A stretch of 64,000 nt of DNA from Nocardioides sp. Arc9.136 (GTDB lineage: Bacteria; Actinomycetota; Actinomycetes; Propionibacteriales; Nocardioidaceae). Numbering within the stretch: the first letter of the stretch is position 1; every line of letters starts with the position of its first letter. The stretch is from positions 806,001 to 870,000 of the forward strand of contig NZ_CP113431.1 of NCBI RefSeq assembly GCF_030506255.1. Direction: 5' to 3'. This document shows, piece after piece, positions 16,499-25,163 of the stretch. The notes under the pieces were generated by a model. It did not search any database. It had not been told where the DNA came from and saw only the letters and a list, made by a program, of their open reading frames with translations. Both the position numbers and the translations under genes were made by a program.

Positions 16499-17782
16499 TC
16501 AGATCCGCGAGCGACCGTCCCAGCCGCCCCGCGGCGTGCCCCGGATCCCGAAGAACTCCGCGATCGTCGGCGCGACGTCGACGGTGGCCGCCAGCGTGGA
16601 GGAGACCGCCCGCGCGGCGGCCGGGTGACCGCCGCCGATGAAGAACGGGATCGCGCGGGTCGCCGGGTGGCCGTGGTTGCCGGGGATCGGGTTGGAGACG
16701 ACGTCGGGGTCGCTGAACCGCCAGCCCGCGCGGCAGTAGGCGACGACGTCGCCGGCGTTCGGGCCGAGCCGCAGCCAGGAGGTGCGGGCCCGGTCGTGCG
16801 CCGAGAGCACGCCCTCGGTGGCCCGGGCGATCCTCAGCATCCGCTCGACGGCGCGAGCCCGTTGCCTGTCCGGGCCGGTCCAGTAGAGGAGGTCGGCGCC
16901 GCCGTTCTGGGCGACCGCGACCTTGCCGGCCAGCAGCCGGTCCTCGCCCAGCGGGCCGGTGAGCGAGACCACCCGGTCGGGCCGCGACCAGTCCATCGAG
17001 TGGTCGGCGAGCACGACGACGATGGACCGCTCCCAGCGGCCGGTGGACCGCAGCAGGTCGAGGAACCGGCCGACCTGGAGGTCGGTCGAGACCAGCGCGG
17101 CCCGCCGGAGGGCCTGCAGCGTGCCGCCGGTGAGGTCGCTGTGGCCGACCCGGTCGACGTCGCCGAGGTTGACGAACACCAGGTGCGGGTCGAGCTCCTC
17201 GACCATGGTGAGTGCGGCCTCCATCGTGAAGACGTCGGGGGCGTGGTCGGTCACCGGGAGCAGCGGGAACGGCTCCCACCGGTGCGTGGCGCGCTCGCCG
17301 AACACGCCGTACAGGTAGTCCTTGCTCAGCACCGTGCCGGTCCGGAAGCCCTGCCTGCCCAGCCGCTCGATCACGGTGGTGGTGCGGATGTCGGTGGGCC
17401 GGTCCATCGTGCGGGTCGCGCCCAGCGCCCGGTCGTAGATCTCGTTCGCGGGCACGCCGCTCCGGTCGGGCCGGACGCCGGTCATCATCATCACGTGGTT
17501 CGGCACCGTCTCCATGACGGGCATCGAGTGCGCCCGGGGGAAGTGCCGCCCGTCCGCGCGCAGGGCGGCGAGGTTCGGCATCAGGCCGCTGTCGATCTCG
17601 TCGGGCCGGCAGCCGTCGACGACGAGGACGTAGGCACGGCGGCGGTCCCGGCTCGGGGCGGCGTACGCCGGCTGGCCGGTGGCGGTGGAGAAGGTGAGCG
17701 CGAGGCCCCCGGCGCCCGCGACCTTGAGCAGGGTGCGCCGGTCGGTCGGGTGGCCGGGGACCGGCGGGGTCGGCGTGCTCAT
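16499..17782 (-). CDS. Tat-exported alkaline-phosphatase-superfamily (nucleotide pyrophosphatase-like) enzyme
   Basis: 427 residues. The twin-arginine signal (DRRTLLKVAGAGGLALTF) suggests folded export. The catalytic domain reads like type I phosphodiesterase/nucleotide pyrophosphatase: AYVLVVDGCRPDEI (metal Asp), METVPNHVMMMTGV with the nucleophile Thr, LGDVDRVGHS, LADHSMDW and a C-terminal NHGH. It should hydrolyse phosphodiester or phosphomonoester bonds outside the cell. Its start overlaps the PhoD stop by 1 nt (TGATG), so the two extracellular phosphoesterases form an operon, plausibly for phosphate scavenging. The precise substrate is unknown. Confidence 0.85.
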   Translation of the reverse strand: MSTPTPPVPGHPTDRRTLLKVAGAGGLALTFSTATGQPAYAAPSRDRRRAYVLVVDGCRPDEIDSGLMPNLAALRADGRHFPRAHSMPVMETVPNHVMMMTGVRPDRSGVPANEIYDRALGATRTMDRPTDIRTTTVIERLGRQGFRTGTVLSKDYLYGVFGERATHRWEPFPLLPVTDHAPDVFTMEAALTMVEELDPHLVFVNLGDVDRVGHSDLTGGTLQALRRAALVSTDLQVGRFLDLLRSTGRWERSIVVVLADHSMDWSRPDRVVSLTGPLGEDRLLAGKVAVAQNGGADLLYWTGPDRQRARAVERMLRIARATEGVLSAHDRARTSWLRLGPNAGDVVAYCRAGWRFSDPDVVSNPIPGNHGHPATRAIPFFIGGGHPAAARAVSSTLAATVDVAPTIAEFFGIRGTPRGGWDGRSRI

Positions 17783-19497
17783 CAGCGCACCGGCCCGTCG
17801 ACGGCGACCAGCTTGTTCGTGCCCGCGCGGGTGGCGAAGGACTGCGACCAGGTGGCCGGCGTGCGGCGGTCGGTGCGCGACCCGATGACGTACCAGTCCA
17901 TCTGCACCCGGGCCGGGGTCACGTCGAGCACGGAGTAGCCGTGGGAGTCGAAGTCGAGGTACTTGACGTGCGGGTTGGCGGCGCGGATGAGCTGCTCGAC
18001 GCCGACGCTCGCGGTGCGTGGTGGCACGCCGAGGATGTCCTTGAGGTTGTCGGAGGTGACCGAGGAGCAGACCAGCTCCACCCCGGCCGTCTCCGAGGCG
18101 ATCGGGTAGAGCCCGCGGTCGAAGGGGAGGTCGGCGGCCCAGCCGGAGTGGATGTCGCCGGTGAGGAAGACGGTGTCCTTGATGCCGCGGTCGCGGATGT
18201 GGGCGAACAGCTCGCGGCGGTCGTCGGTGTAGCCGTCCCACTGGTCGACGTTGTAGGGCAGGCCGTCCTGCGGGAGGAGCCCGGTGACGTCGTTGACCGG
18301 TGTGACCAGGTCGGCGGGGAGCGCGGCGAAGGTGACCGGCGCGATCATCACCGGGTTGCCCACCAGCTTCCACTGGGCGGTGTCGCGGGCGAGCGAGTCC
18401 TTGAGCCAGGCCAGCTGGGCGGTGCCGGTGATCGTGCGGTCGGGCCGGCTCACCGCGGGGTCGAGCACGGGCGCGGAGACCTGCTGGCTGCGGTAGGTGC
18501 GCAGGTCGAGCATGCTCAGCTCGGCGAGCCGGCCGAAGCGCAGGCGGCGGTAGAGGCGGGTGCCGTCACCGAGTCGGGCGGTCCCGTCCAGCCGGACGGG
18601 CATCCACTCGTCGTACGCCCGGTGCGCGCGGGCGCGGCGCCGCTGCCAGCTGCCCTCCCCGCCCTCGCCCGTGCCCGCGGTGTGGTTCTCCGCGCCGTCG
18701 CGCCACGCGTCGTTGGCCGTCTCGTGGTCGTCCCAGACGGTGACGAACGGCGCGGTGGCGTGCAGGTCCTGCAGGTCGGGGTCGGTCTTGTACTGCGCGT
18801 GCCGCCGGCGGTAGTCGGCGAGCTGCACGATCTCCCCGGCCGGCTCGTGGCGCCGGACGATGACGTCGCCGGCGCCGTACTCCCCGGCGGGGTACTCGTA
18901 GAGGTAGTCGCCCAGGTGCAGCACCGCGTGCAGGTCGTCGCGGGCGGCGAGGTGGCGGTAGGCGCTGAACCAGCCGGCCTGCCAGTTGGCGCAGGACACC
19001 ACGCCGAAGCGGAGGTTCGAGGGCGTCGCGTCGTGCGCGGGGGCGGTGCGGGTGCGGCCCACGCGGCTGCGCTGGCCGGCCGCGGTGAAGCGGTAGAAGT
19101 ACCACCGCGCCGGGCGCAGCCCGGTCACGTCGAGCTTCACGGTGTGGTCGCGGCTGGCGCTGGTGACGAAGCTGCCGCGGCGCACGACGTCGCGGAACGC
19201 CCGGTCCGTCGCCACCTCCCACCGCACGTCGGTCCGGGGCCCGCGCCCCGAGCCCGGGGTCGCGCCGCGGGTGGGGGTCACCCGGGTCCACAGCACGACC
19301 GACTCCGGCAGGGGGTCGCCCGAGGCGACACCGTGCTGGAAGACGCGGTGCCGGGCCGCGGCACCCGTCGGTACGGCGGCGTGGCCGGTGCTGGTCGGGA
19401 CGGCCGCCACCCCGAGGCCGGCGGCCCCGGTGGCGACGACGGTGCGGCGGCCGAGGGTGCTGACGGGGGTCGGCCGGCCGGGCTGGGTCGTGGTCAC
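17782..19497 (-). CDS. phoD: Secreted alkaline phosphatase/phosphodiesterase D
   Basis: 571 residues. Twin-arginine signal [17 protein letters not shown]; then the PhoD N-terminal Fn3-like domain ([19 protein letters not shown]) and the calcineurin-like metal centre with [42 protein letters not shown] and [10 protein letters not shown]. PhoD enzymes use iron and calcium to cleave phosphomono- and diesters, including teichoic acids, and belong to phosphate-starvation regulons in many actinobacteria. The start is the GTG at 19497. It is first in a two-gene operon with the nucleotide-pyrophosphatase-like gene. I cannot identify a clear Pho box upstream. Confidence 0.93.
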   Translation of the reverse strand: MTTTQPGRPTPVSTLGRRTVVATGAAGLGVAAVPTSTGHAAVPTGAAARHRVFQHGVASGDPLPESVVLWTRVTPTRGATPGSGRGPRTDVRWEVATDRAFRDVVRRGSFVTSASRDHTVKLDVTGLRPARWYFYRFTAAGQRSRVGRTRTAPAHDATPSNLRFGVVSCANWQAGWFSAYRHLAARDDLHAVLHLGDYLYEYPAGEYGAGDVIVRRHEPAGEIVQLADYRRRHAQYKTDPDLQDLHATAPFVTVWDDHETANDAWRDGAENHTAGTGEGGEGSWQRRRARAHRAYDEWMPVRLDGTARLGDGTRLYRRLRFGRLAELSMLDLRTYRSQQVSAPVLDPAVSRPDRTITGTAQLAWLKDSLARDTAQWKLVGNPVMIAPVTFAALPADLVTPVNDVTGLLPQDGLPYNVDQWDGYTDDRRELFAHIRDRGIKDTVFLTGDIHSGWAADLPFDRGLYPIASETAGVELVCSSVTSDNLKDILGVPPRTASVGVEQLIRAANPHVKYLDFDSHGYSVLDVTPARVQMDWYVIGSRTDRRTPATWSQSFATRAGTNKLVAVDGPVR

Positions 19498-19599
19498 GCC
19501 TCATCCAACGACGATCGGCGCCCGGCGTGATGGGTGTGCGCGGGTGTGCACCACCTGTTCAGGCGGCGTACGCCGCGGCGTCGCCGGGCGGCCGGCGGC

Positions 19600-21099
19600 T
19601 CAGCTGGCCGAGACGCGCACCGCCGTGGCCTGCCCGTCGCCGAGCGGGGTGCCCTGGCAGGCGTAGTCGGTGCGCTTCCAGCACTCGTAGCGGATGTCGG
19701 CGTTCGCGACGGTCACCTCGACCGAGGCGACGGTCCCGGCGCGGAACGAGGCGGTGACCGCGCCGTTCCCCGAGGCGTCGAGCTCGACCAGGCGGCTCTC
19801 CGCGGCACCGTCGGTGCCCACGAGCGTCGCCACCGCGCGGGTGGCGCCGCCCGCGGGCAGGTCGACCTCCACGCGCACACCGGTCGCGGACGGCTGGGTC
19901 CGCACCTCGAGGGTCGCGCTGCTCAGGTGCGCCAGCTCGGTCCTCCAGGAGACGGCCGCGCCACCGGTGGCCGCCGTCGCCGACCTCGCGAGCGGTGCCG
20001 GCCGGTACTCCGCGGCGCTGCCCTCGTCGTAGGCCTGGGCCGGGCGGCGGTTGCCGGTCGCGAACTGGGCGAAGGCGACGGGGAGCCGGGGGCCGCGGTC
20101 CTCGAGGACCGCGGCGACGGCGTCGACCGAGCTGAGGTCGGGTGCGCCGGCGCGGGCGTCGGCCTGGCGCCAGATGTCGCGGACGACCGTCGGCAGGGTG
20201 CCCGCGCGCTGGTCGAGCCGCTCGCTGAGGTGGCGGAAGAACAGCCAGGTGCCGTAGTGGAAGCCGTCGTCGCCGCCACGGTCCATGGGGCGGGCGGGGT
20301 CGGACAGCGGGCTGGCGGCGAGGTACTGCCGGTTGTCGTCGACGTCGTCGAACAGCTCGTCCTCCACCCAGGCCGCGGTGCCCTCGAGGAGCCACTGGTC
20401 CTCGTAGGAGTCGTAGCCGAACTGGACGGCGTGGAAGTACTCGTGCCCGACGGTCACCTGGAGGTTCTGCAGCGGGGTGCCGGTGGGGAAGCCGCGGTAG
20501 TCGTTGTCGACGACGCAGAAGGCCCACACGTCCTCCGCCCGCGTGCGCTGGTCGCTGGTGCAGTAGCCGTAGAGACCACCGGCGAGGTCCTGGACGTACA
20601 TGTCGGTCTTGGCGTTGCCACCGGCCCTGCCGTCGCGCTTCGGCGCCCGGTAGCCGGCGCCGACGAAGGTGCGGTGCACGCTGCCGGCCGTGGCGAGGAC
20701 CTTCCTGGCCCACGACGCGCTCGCCCGGTGCCTGCCGCTCGTGCGCCAGTGGACGCACACCACCGTGCACTTCTTCCTGTCCTGCGCCGGGCGGGCCAGC
20801 AGGCGGCCGGCCGCGGCCCGGTCGGCGGGCGCCAGCGCCGGCCGCGCCATGCGCAGCTGCCGCAGGGCCTCGGTGGCGTCCCGGCCGTCCCCGGCCAGGG
20901 CGGACCGCGCGGCGGCGAGGCTGCGCGCGGCGGTGACGGTGCCCGGGGCGAGGAGGGCGGAGGAGTCCTGCGCCCCCGCGCGCTCGGCGTCCGGGCGCCC
21001 GTCCGGGGCCTCAGCGGTGGCGGTGGTGACCCCCGTGAGCGTGGACAGCCCGGTCGCGAGGACGAGGGCGAGGGCGGCCAGGGGACGTGCGCGACGCAT
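19600..21099 (-). CDS. Secreted gluzincin-type zinc metallopeptidase-like protein
   Basis: 499 residues. Sec signal peptide (residues 1 to about 29, ending TATAEA). A helical region precedes a central domain with VGHEYFHAVQFGYDS followed by WLLEGTAAWVEDELFDD: an HExxH motif with a downstream glutamate, the gluzincin arrangement. The C-terminal third is beta-rich with a Cys pair in RYECWKRTDYACQG. It resembles uncharacterised extracellular peptidases of actinobacteria and myxobacteria. ATG at 21099 has GGAGAA upstream. The substrate is unknown and activity is inferred from motifs. Confidence 0.7.
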   Translation of the reverse strand: MRRARPLAALALVLATGLSTLTGVTTATAEAPDGRPDAERAGAQDSSALLAPGTVTAARSLAAARSALAGDGRDATEALRQLRMARPALAPADRAAAGRLLARPAQDRKKCTVVCVHWRTSGRHRASASWARKVLATAGSVHRTFVGAGYRAPKRDGRAGGNAKTDMYVQDLAGGLYGYCTSDQRTRAEDVWAFCVVDNDYRGFPTGTPLQNLQVTVGHEYFHAVQFGYDSYEDQWLLEGTAAWVEDELFDDVDDNRQYLAASPLSDPARPMDRGGDDGFHYGTWLFFRHLSERLDQRAGTLPTVVRDIWRQADARAGAPDLSSVDAVAAVLEDRGPRLPVAFAQFATGNRRPAQAYDEGSAAEYRPAPLARSATAATGGAAVSWRTELAHLSSATLEVRTQPSATGVRVEVDLPAGGATRAVATLVGTDGAAESRLVELDASGNGAVTASFRAGTVASVEVTVANADIRYECWKRTDYACQGTPLGDGQATAVRVSAS

Positions 21100-21174
21100 G
21101 AGTTCTCCGGGGATGCTCGGCGGTGCCCGGGGGTCACCGACCGGGGCGCTCCCCGGAGGTCCCGAGGTCAGCGC

Positions 21175-21999
21175 TCAGCCAACCGCAGGTTCGTGCTGCT
21201 CCGCATGGCCCGTCGGGACCATCTTCTCCGGGGCGGCCGGCGCGGGGTCCGGTCGCTCACGCCGGCGCTCCACGAGCCGGCCCAGCCGTGCCGAGACCAG
21301 GAACCCCAGGCCGATCACCAGCCACCCGGCGAGGGCGTCGAGGACCCAGTGGTTGCCGGTGCCGACGATGACGACCGCGGTGATGAGGGCGTGGGCCCAG
21401 CCCAGGCCGCGGACCCAGTGGCGGCGGGCGTGCTGCTGGACGACCACCGCCACCCACAGCGCCCAGCCGGCGTGCAGGGAGGGGAAGGCCGCGAGCTGGT
21501 TCGTCAGCCCGCCCAGGCCCTTGGGCGCCGATGCCTCGGACCCCCACCAGCCGTCGGCCGCGTGCAGGGACAGGACGTCGACGTACCCGTCGACGAAGCG
21601 TGGGGGAGCGGTCGGCAGCAGGAGGTAGAGCGCCAGGCCGATCAGGGTGGCCGCCACCAGTGCGCGCCGGGCCGGCACGTAGCGCCGCTCGCCGAGGCGG
21701 TAGAGCCACACCAGCGCGATCGCGGTGACCACGTAGTGGGCGGTGGCGTACCAGTAGCTGGAGAGCAGGCCGAGGACCCGCGTGTCGACGAAGAACTGGT
21801 TGAGGGAGGCCTCCCAGTGCAGGCCGATGAGCCGCTCCACGTCGAGCAGCTCGCGTGCCCGGGTGAGCGCGGGGCCCAGGGCGTCGTCGGCGAACAGCCG
21901 GGACCCGCTGTAGACGACGTAGAGGGTCAGGATGAGCGCCAGCTCGGCCACGCCACGCCGCAGGCGCGGGTGCCTCGTGGTGCTGCTGGGGAGACTCAC
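21175..21999 (-). CDS. PAP2-superfamily integral membrane phosphatase
   Basis: About 274 residues with 5-6 transmembrane helices. The PAP2 (type 2 phosphatidic acid phosphatase/AUR1-like) signatures are AAFPSLHAGWALW (catalytic His) and VGTGNHWVLDALAGW (second His and Asp). Such enzymes dephosphorylate or transfer lipid-phosphate head groups at the membrane. Two starts are possible: GTG at 21999 (after GGAG) giving MSLPSSTTRHP, or GTG at 22023, eight residues earlier. I prefer the shorter. It is preceded, on its own strand, by a spacer of about 150 bp to the lexA stop with no recognisable gene. Confidence 0.85.
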   Translation of the reverse strand: MSLPSSTTRHPRLRRGVAELALILTLYVVYSGSRLFADDALGPALTRARELLDVERLIGLHWEASLNQFFVDTRVLGLLSSYWYATAHYVVTAIALVWLYRLGERRYVPARRALVAATLIGLALYLLLPTAPPRFVDGYVDVLSLHAADGWWGSEASAPKGLGGLTNQLAAFPSLHAGWALWVAVVVQQHARRHWVRGLGWAHALITAVVIVGTGNHWVLDALAGWLVIGLGFLVSARLGRLVERRRERPDPAPAAPEKMVPTGHAEQHEPAVG

Positions 22000-22158
22000 G
22001 GCTCCAACATTGCCGTATCCCACCCCCGAGAAGCATCCGGCTTACCCCCGAGTCGCCCCCCGTTTGCCCATTCTTGGGGGTGAGGCGCCACCCGACCGGG
22101 CCCTTTCTCCCCGATCAGCCGCGCCGCGGTCCGGTAGGGCCCGGGACCGGCGGTGCGC

Positions 22159-22881
22159 TCAGACGCGCCGCAGGACCGCGGTGACCTTGCCCAGGATGGT
22201 CGCGTGCGTGCCGTCGATGGGGTCGTACGCCGCGTTGTGCGGCAGCAGCCACACCTGGCCGTCCTTGCGCTGGAAGGTCTTCACCGTCGCCTCGCCGTCG
22301 ATCATCGCGGCCACGATCTCGCCGTTGTTCGCCGTCGGCTGCTGCCGGATGACGACGTAGTCGCCGTTGCAGATCGCGGCGTCGACCATCGAGTCGCCGG
22401 CGACCTCGAGCAGGAACAGCTGGCCGTCGCCGACCAGCTGCTTGGGCAGCGGGAAGACGTCCTCGACGCGCTCCTCGGCGAGGATCGGGCCGCCGGCCGC
22501 GATCCGGCCGACCATCGGGACGTACTGCGCCTCGGGCAGCACGTCGCCCACGCCCGTCTCGTCGACCGAGGCCTCCTCACCGCTGGACATCGCGCGCCGT
22601 GCCGCCATCACCTCGGGCAGGAACACCTCGAGCGCCCGCGGGCGGTGCGGGTCGCGCTTGAGGAAGCCCTTCTCCTCGAGGACCTTGAGCTGGTGGGCCA
22701 CGCTCGAGGAGCTGGTCAGGCCCACCGCGTCGCCGATCTCGCGCATGCTCGGCGGGTAGCCGCGGCCCTCGATGCTGTCGCGGATGTGGGCGAGGATCCG
22801 GGTCTGACGAGGGGTCAGGCCGGTCACGTCGGGTGCGCCGTCGGGCAGCTCGGAGACCTTGGGACCGGGGTTCTTCGCCAT
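22159..22881 (-). CDS. lexA: LexA, SOS response repressor and self-cleaving protease
   Basis: 240 residues. The N-terminal winged helix-turn-helix has [20 protein letters not shown]. The S24 peptidase domain has the scissile Ala129-Gly130 ([13 protein letters not shown]), nucleophile Ser164 in AGDSM and the general-base Lys201 in EATVKTF. RecA filaments stimulate self-cleavage and de-repress the regulon. A LexA box lies upstream (22957-22972), giving autoregulation. The neighbours, an SDR gene and then a LysM protein with four LexA boxes, match the lexA/division-inhibitor pairing of mycobacteria and corynebacteria, with the SDR inserted between them. Confidence 0.97.
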   Translation of the reverse strand: MAKNPGPKVSELPDGAPDVTGLTPRQTRILAHIRDSIEGRGYPPSMREIGDAVGLTSSSSVAHQLKVLEEKGFLKRDPHRPRALEVFLPEVMAARRAMSSGEEASVDETGVGDVLPEAQYVPMVGRIAAGGPILAEERVEDVFPLPKQLVGDGQLFLLEVAGDSMVDAAICNGDYVVIRQQPTANNGEIVAAMIDGEATVKTFQRKDGQVWLLPHNAAYDPIDGTHATILGKVTAVLRRV

Positions 22882-22956
22882 GGGTGGAGTGCCTTCCGGG
22901 ATGCGCGAGGACGAGGGGTGCTGCTGGCAGCACGGTAGAGCCTCCGCGGGCCGTGT

Positions 22957-22972
22957 TCAAACACCTGTTCGA
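22957..22972 (-). promoter_or_regulatory. LexA (SOS) box upstream of lexA
   Basis: Read on the minus strand it is TCGAACAGGTGTTTGA, one mismatch from the actinobacterial consensus TCGAAC-N4-GTTCGA. It lies about 75 bp before the lexA start and about 50 bp before the divergent SDR start, so it could control both. Confidence 0.85.
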
Positions 22973-23023
22973 AGGTGTGTCGCGCGGTGGGCGCCCGGCC
23001 CGGGCCGCTGCTTGGATGCGTGC

Positions 23024-23803
23024 ATGGAACCCACCAGCTGTGTCGTCACCGGAGCGGCCCGCGGCATCGGCCGCGGTATCGCCGAGCTCATGGTCGCGCG
23101 CGGGCACCGCGTCGTGGTCACCGACATCGACGCCGAGGGCGCGGCGCGCACCGCGGCCGAGATCGGCGCCGCCGAGGGCCTCGGCCAGGACGTCCGCGAC
23201 GCCGCCTCGCACACCGCCGCTGCCGAGGCGGCCGCGCGGCACGGCGCGCTCGTGGCGTGGTTCGCCAACGCCGGCGTGGGTGACGACGGGAAGCTCGCGG
23301 ACCTGACCGACGAGCAGGTCCGCCGCCTCGTCGAGGTCAACCTGCTCGGCGCCGTCTGGAGCACCCGCGCGGCGCTCGCCGCGTTCGGCCCGCGCGGCGG
23401 CGACCTGGTCCTCACCGCGTCCCTCTCGGGCCTGGGTCCCGTCCCCGGCCTCTCCCTGTACGCCGCGACCAAGGCCGCGGTCGTCTCGCTCGCCTCCTCG
23501 GTCGCCCTCGAGGCGCCGCGGGGTGTGCGGGTGCACGCCCTGTGCCCCGACGGCGTGGCCACCGACATGGTCGCCGCGATGCGCGAGGACGGGATGGGCA
23601 AGCAGCTCGTCGCCTCGGGAGGCCGGATGCTGGGCGTGGCGGAGACCGCGCAGGCGGCCGTCGACCTGGTCGGGTCCCGCCGGGTCCTGCGGACCCTCCC
23701 CGGGTGGCGTGGTGCCGCGATGCGCGTCGGCCAGCTCGCCCCCTCGGTGTCCGGGCCGGCGCTCGCGGTCTTCGCGGCCCAGGGCAGGCGCCGGCTGCGG
23801 TAG
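23024..23803 (+). CDS. Short-chain dehydrogenase/reductase inside the SOS locus
   Basis: 259 residues. Classical SDR: NAD(P)-binding TGAARGIGRG, the FANAGVG motif (a variant of NNAG) and active-site YAATK with the preceding Ser (SLSGLG). Oxidoreductase on an unknown alcohol or ketone. The ATG at 23024 lies in the region divergent from lexA, and the stop is only about 25 bp before the first LexA box of the LysM gene. It may respond to DNA damage through the shared box at 22957-22972, but a metabolic role unrelated to SOS is equally possible. Confidence 0.88.
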   Translation: MEPTSCVVTGAARGIGRGIAELMVARGHRVVVTDIDAEGAARTAAEIGAAEGLGQDVRDAASHTAAAEAAARHGALVAWFANAGVGDDGKLADLTDEQVRRLVEVNLLGAVWSTRAALAAFGPRGGDLVLTASLSGLGPVPGLSLYAATKAAVVSLASSVALEAPRGVRVHALCPDGVATDMVAAMREDGMGKQLVASGGRMLGVAETAQAAVDLVGSRRVLRTLPGWRGAAMRVGQLAPSVSGPALAVFAAQGRRRLR

Positions 23804-23828
23804 TCGCCGGGGAGGCGGGTCGGTTCCT

Positions 23829-23844
23829 TCGAACATTTGTTCGC
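23829..23844 (+). promoter_or_regulatory. LexA box 1 of the LysM gene
   Basis: TCGAACATTTGTTCGC differs from TCGAAC-N4-GTTCGA only at the last base. It is the most upstream of four boxes. Confidence 0.85.
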
Positions 23845-23861
23845 CCAGGTCCTTGAACTGT

Positions 23862-23877
23862 TCGAACACGTGCTCTA
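23862..23877 (+). promoter_or_regulatory. LexA box 2 (weak) of the LysM gene
   Basis: TCGAACACGTGCTCTA keeps a perfect left half-site with a degraded right half. It overlaps a second half-site cluster TTGAACTGTTCGA, spaced by one base. Confidence 0.55.
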
Positions 23878-23880
23878 CGG

Positions 23881-23896
23881 TCGTACACATGTTCGA
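23881..23896 (+). promoter_or_regulatory. LexA box 3 of the LysM gene
   Basis: TCGTACACATGTTCGA has one mismatch (T for A in the left half-site). It abuts box 4 directly. Confidence 0.8.
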
Positions 23897-23912
23897 TCGA
23901 ACGTCTGCTCGA
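23897..23912 (+). promoter_or_regulatory. LexA box 4 of the LysM gene
   Basis: TCGAACGTCTGCTCGA has one mismatch, in the right half-site. It begins at the base after box 3 ends. Confidence 0.8.
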
Positions 23913-24014
23913 TCGTCAACCGGGCCAGCCACTGTCGGTGGCCGCGGTTAGACATCTGCTCAGACCGAGATCGACACGACCCGAGGCTGACCGCCACTTC
24001 CCCAGGAGGTCCCC

Positions 24015-24371
24015 ATGAGCACCATCACCGCCACCCCCACCGCCCTGCCGCGCACGACCGGCAGCACCCGCCGCTCCGGCCAGGTGCGGCTCACCCGCCG
24101 GGGCCGGCTCGTGGTGTTCCTCCTGGCGCTCGCGATCGTGCTCGGCCTCGGCCTGGCCATCGCGGCAGGCTCGGTGGCCACCGACGAGGCCGGCACCCCC
24201 GAGCCGACCCGCGTGGTGATGGTCGGCACCGGCCAGACCCTGTGGGGGATCGCCGCCGACCTCGCCGAGGACGGCGAGGTGCGCGAGATGATGACCCACA
24301 TCGAGCGGCTGAACGCCCTCGACTCCGCGGTGCTCGCCGCGGGCCAGCGCCTCATCGTCCCGGTGCAGTAA
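24015..24371 (+). CDS. SOS-induced LysM membrane protein, cell-division-inhibitor type
   Basis: 118 residues. A basic N-terminus, one transmembrane helix (about residues 34-54) and an extracellular LysM domain (about residues 68-118, beginning VGTGQTLWGIAADLAE and ending LIVPVQ). This architecture next to lexA matches YneA of Bacillus, ChiZ (Rv2719c) of Mycobacterium and DivS of Corynebacterium, which halt septation after DNA damage. Four upstream LexA boxes support that role strongly. The ATG at 24015 follows CAGGAGG. A strong terminator lies about 70 bp downstream. Confidence 0.88.
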   Translation: MSTITATPTALPRTTGSTRRSGQVRLTRRGRLVVFLLALAIVLGLGLAIAAGSVATDEAGTPEPTRVVMVGTGQTLWGIAADLAEDGEVREMMTHIERLNALDSAVLAAGQRLIVPVQ

Positions 24372-24437
24372 GGCACTCGCCAGCACCGACACAGACGTCG
24401 CCAGCCGCTTCGACCCCGGCTGGCGATCCGGGGAAGA

Positions 24438-24469
24438 CAGGGGCGGGGCCGTTCGCGGCCCCGCCCCTG
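24438..24469 (+). terminator. Terminator after the LysM gene
   Basis: A perfect 13-bp stem (CAGGGGCGGGGCC / GGCCCCGCCCCTG) with a 6-nt loop GTTCGC. There is no T-run, as is usual in GC-rich actinobacteria. Confidence 0.75.
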
Positions 24470-24504
24470 CGGCGTCTCCGGACGCGCTCGCCGGCGCGGC
24501 CGCG

Positions 24505-24592
24505 GAAGTTTCAGCGGCCAGCCGATGAAGCTCCCGGATGGCCGCTGAAACTTCATCGGCCAACCGACAGGTTCAGCGGCCGGCCGATGAAA
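24505..24592. repeat. Palindromic repeat cluster with mutually exclusive hairpins
   Basis: GAAGTTTCAGCGGCCA (24505-24520) is a perfect 16-bp inverted match to 24539-24554. The overlapping segment TTCATCGGCC (24552-24561) pairs instead with GGCCGATGAA (24582-24591). Three permuted copies of TTCAGCGGCC and GGCCGATGAA half-units are present. This is intergenic between convergent genes; no gene is seen from 24372 to 24677. Confidence 0.75.
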
Positions 24593-24677
24593 TGTCGCCC
24601 GCCGGGACCGCTCGACGACGCCCACTCAACAAGATCGAGCAGGCTCGACCCGTCCCGGGAGCGGCTCGGCGAGCGGG

Positions 24678-25034
24678 TCAGCGAGCGGCGCGCCGCCCGC
24701 CGGGAGCGGCGGGCTGCTGCTGCTCCGACCGCGGCTCGCGGGAGGCCGGGGGAGAGGTGATGCCGAGCTCGCGGAGCAGTCGGGCGACGAGCATCAGTCC
24801 GACGAACAGGCAGGCGACGGCACCGACCGAGGCCAGGGCGAGGAAGGCCCACGCGCCGGACTCGCCGCCACGCGCGGTCGCGCCGAAGTCGATCGCGGCG
24901 TAGACCAGGTAGCCCCAGGCGACCACCAGGAGGGTGATGCCGAGGGCGAGGAGGGCCAGGCGCGGGGAGAAACCGGCACGGCGCTTGTCGCCCCGCCGTG
25001 CGCCCGCCCGCTTGCCCGTCGCCACGTGGCACAT
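24678..25034 (-). CDS. Small two-helix membrane protein, function unknown
   Basis: About 118 residues: a basic N-terminus, two transmembrane helices (LALLALGITLLVVAWGYLVY and WAFLALASVGAVACLFVGLMLV) and a charged Gln/Pro/Arg-rich cytoplasmic tail. I do not recognise a family. The start is ambiguous between ATG at 25034 (MCHVATG) and GTG at 25025; neither has a clear ribosome-binding site. It is convergent with the LysM gene and divergent from the GAF/ATPase gene. Confidence 0.6.
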   Translation of the reverse strand: MCHVATGKRAGARRGDKRRAGFSPRLALLALGITLLVVAWGYLVYAAIDFGATARGGESGAWAFLALASVGAVACLFVGLMLVARLLRELGITSPPASREPRSEQQQPAAPGGRRAAR

Positions 25035-25147
25035 CATCGCTGATCGGTGGCGGCCGGGTGCAGTCGACCCGCAGGTCGTCGGCCCCCGGTTCCGGCCCGT
25101 CGGGCGCGACGCGGTGATCGTGCCGAGCCGGATCGGCTCGGAGGCTT

Positions 25148-25163
25148 TACGCTGTGCCTCGTG
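25148..25163 (+). promoter_or_regulatory. Probable leaderless promoter of the GAF/ATPase gene
   Basis: The -10-like hexamer TACGCT ends 7 nt before a GTG start, placing the predicted transcription start at the first base of the start codon. No Shine-Dalgarno sequence precedes it. Confidence 0.5.
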
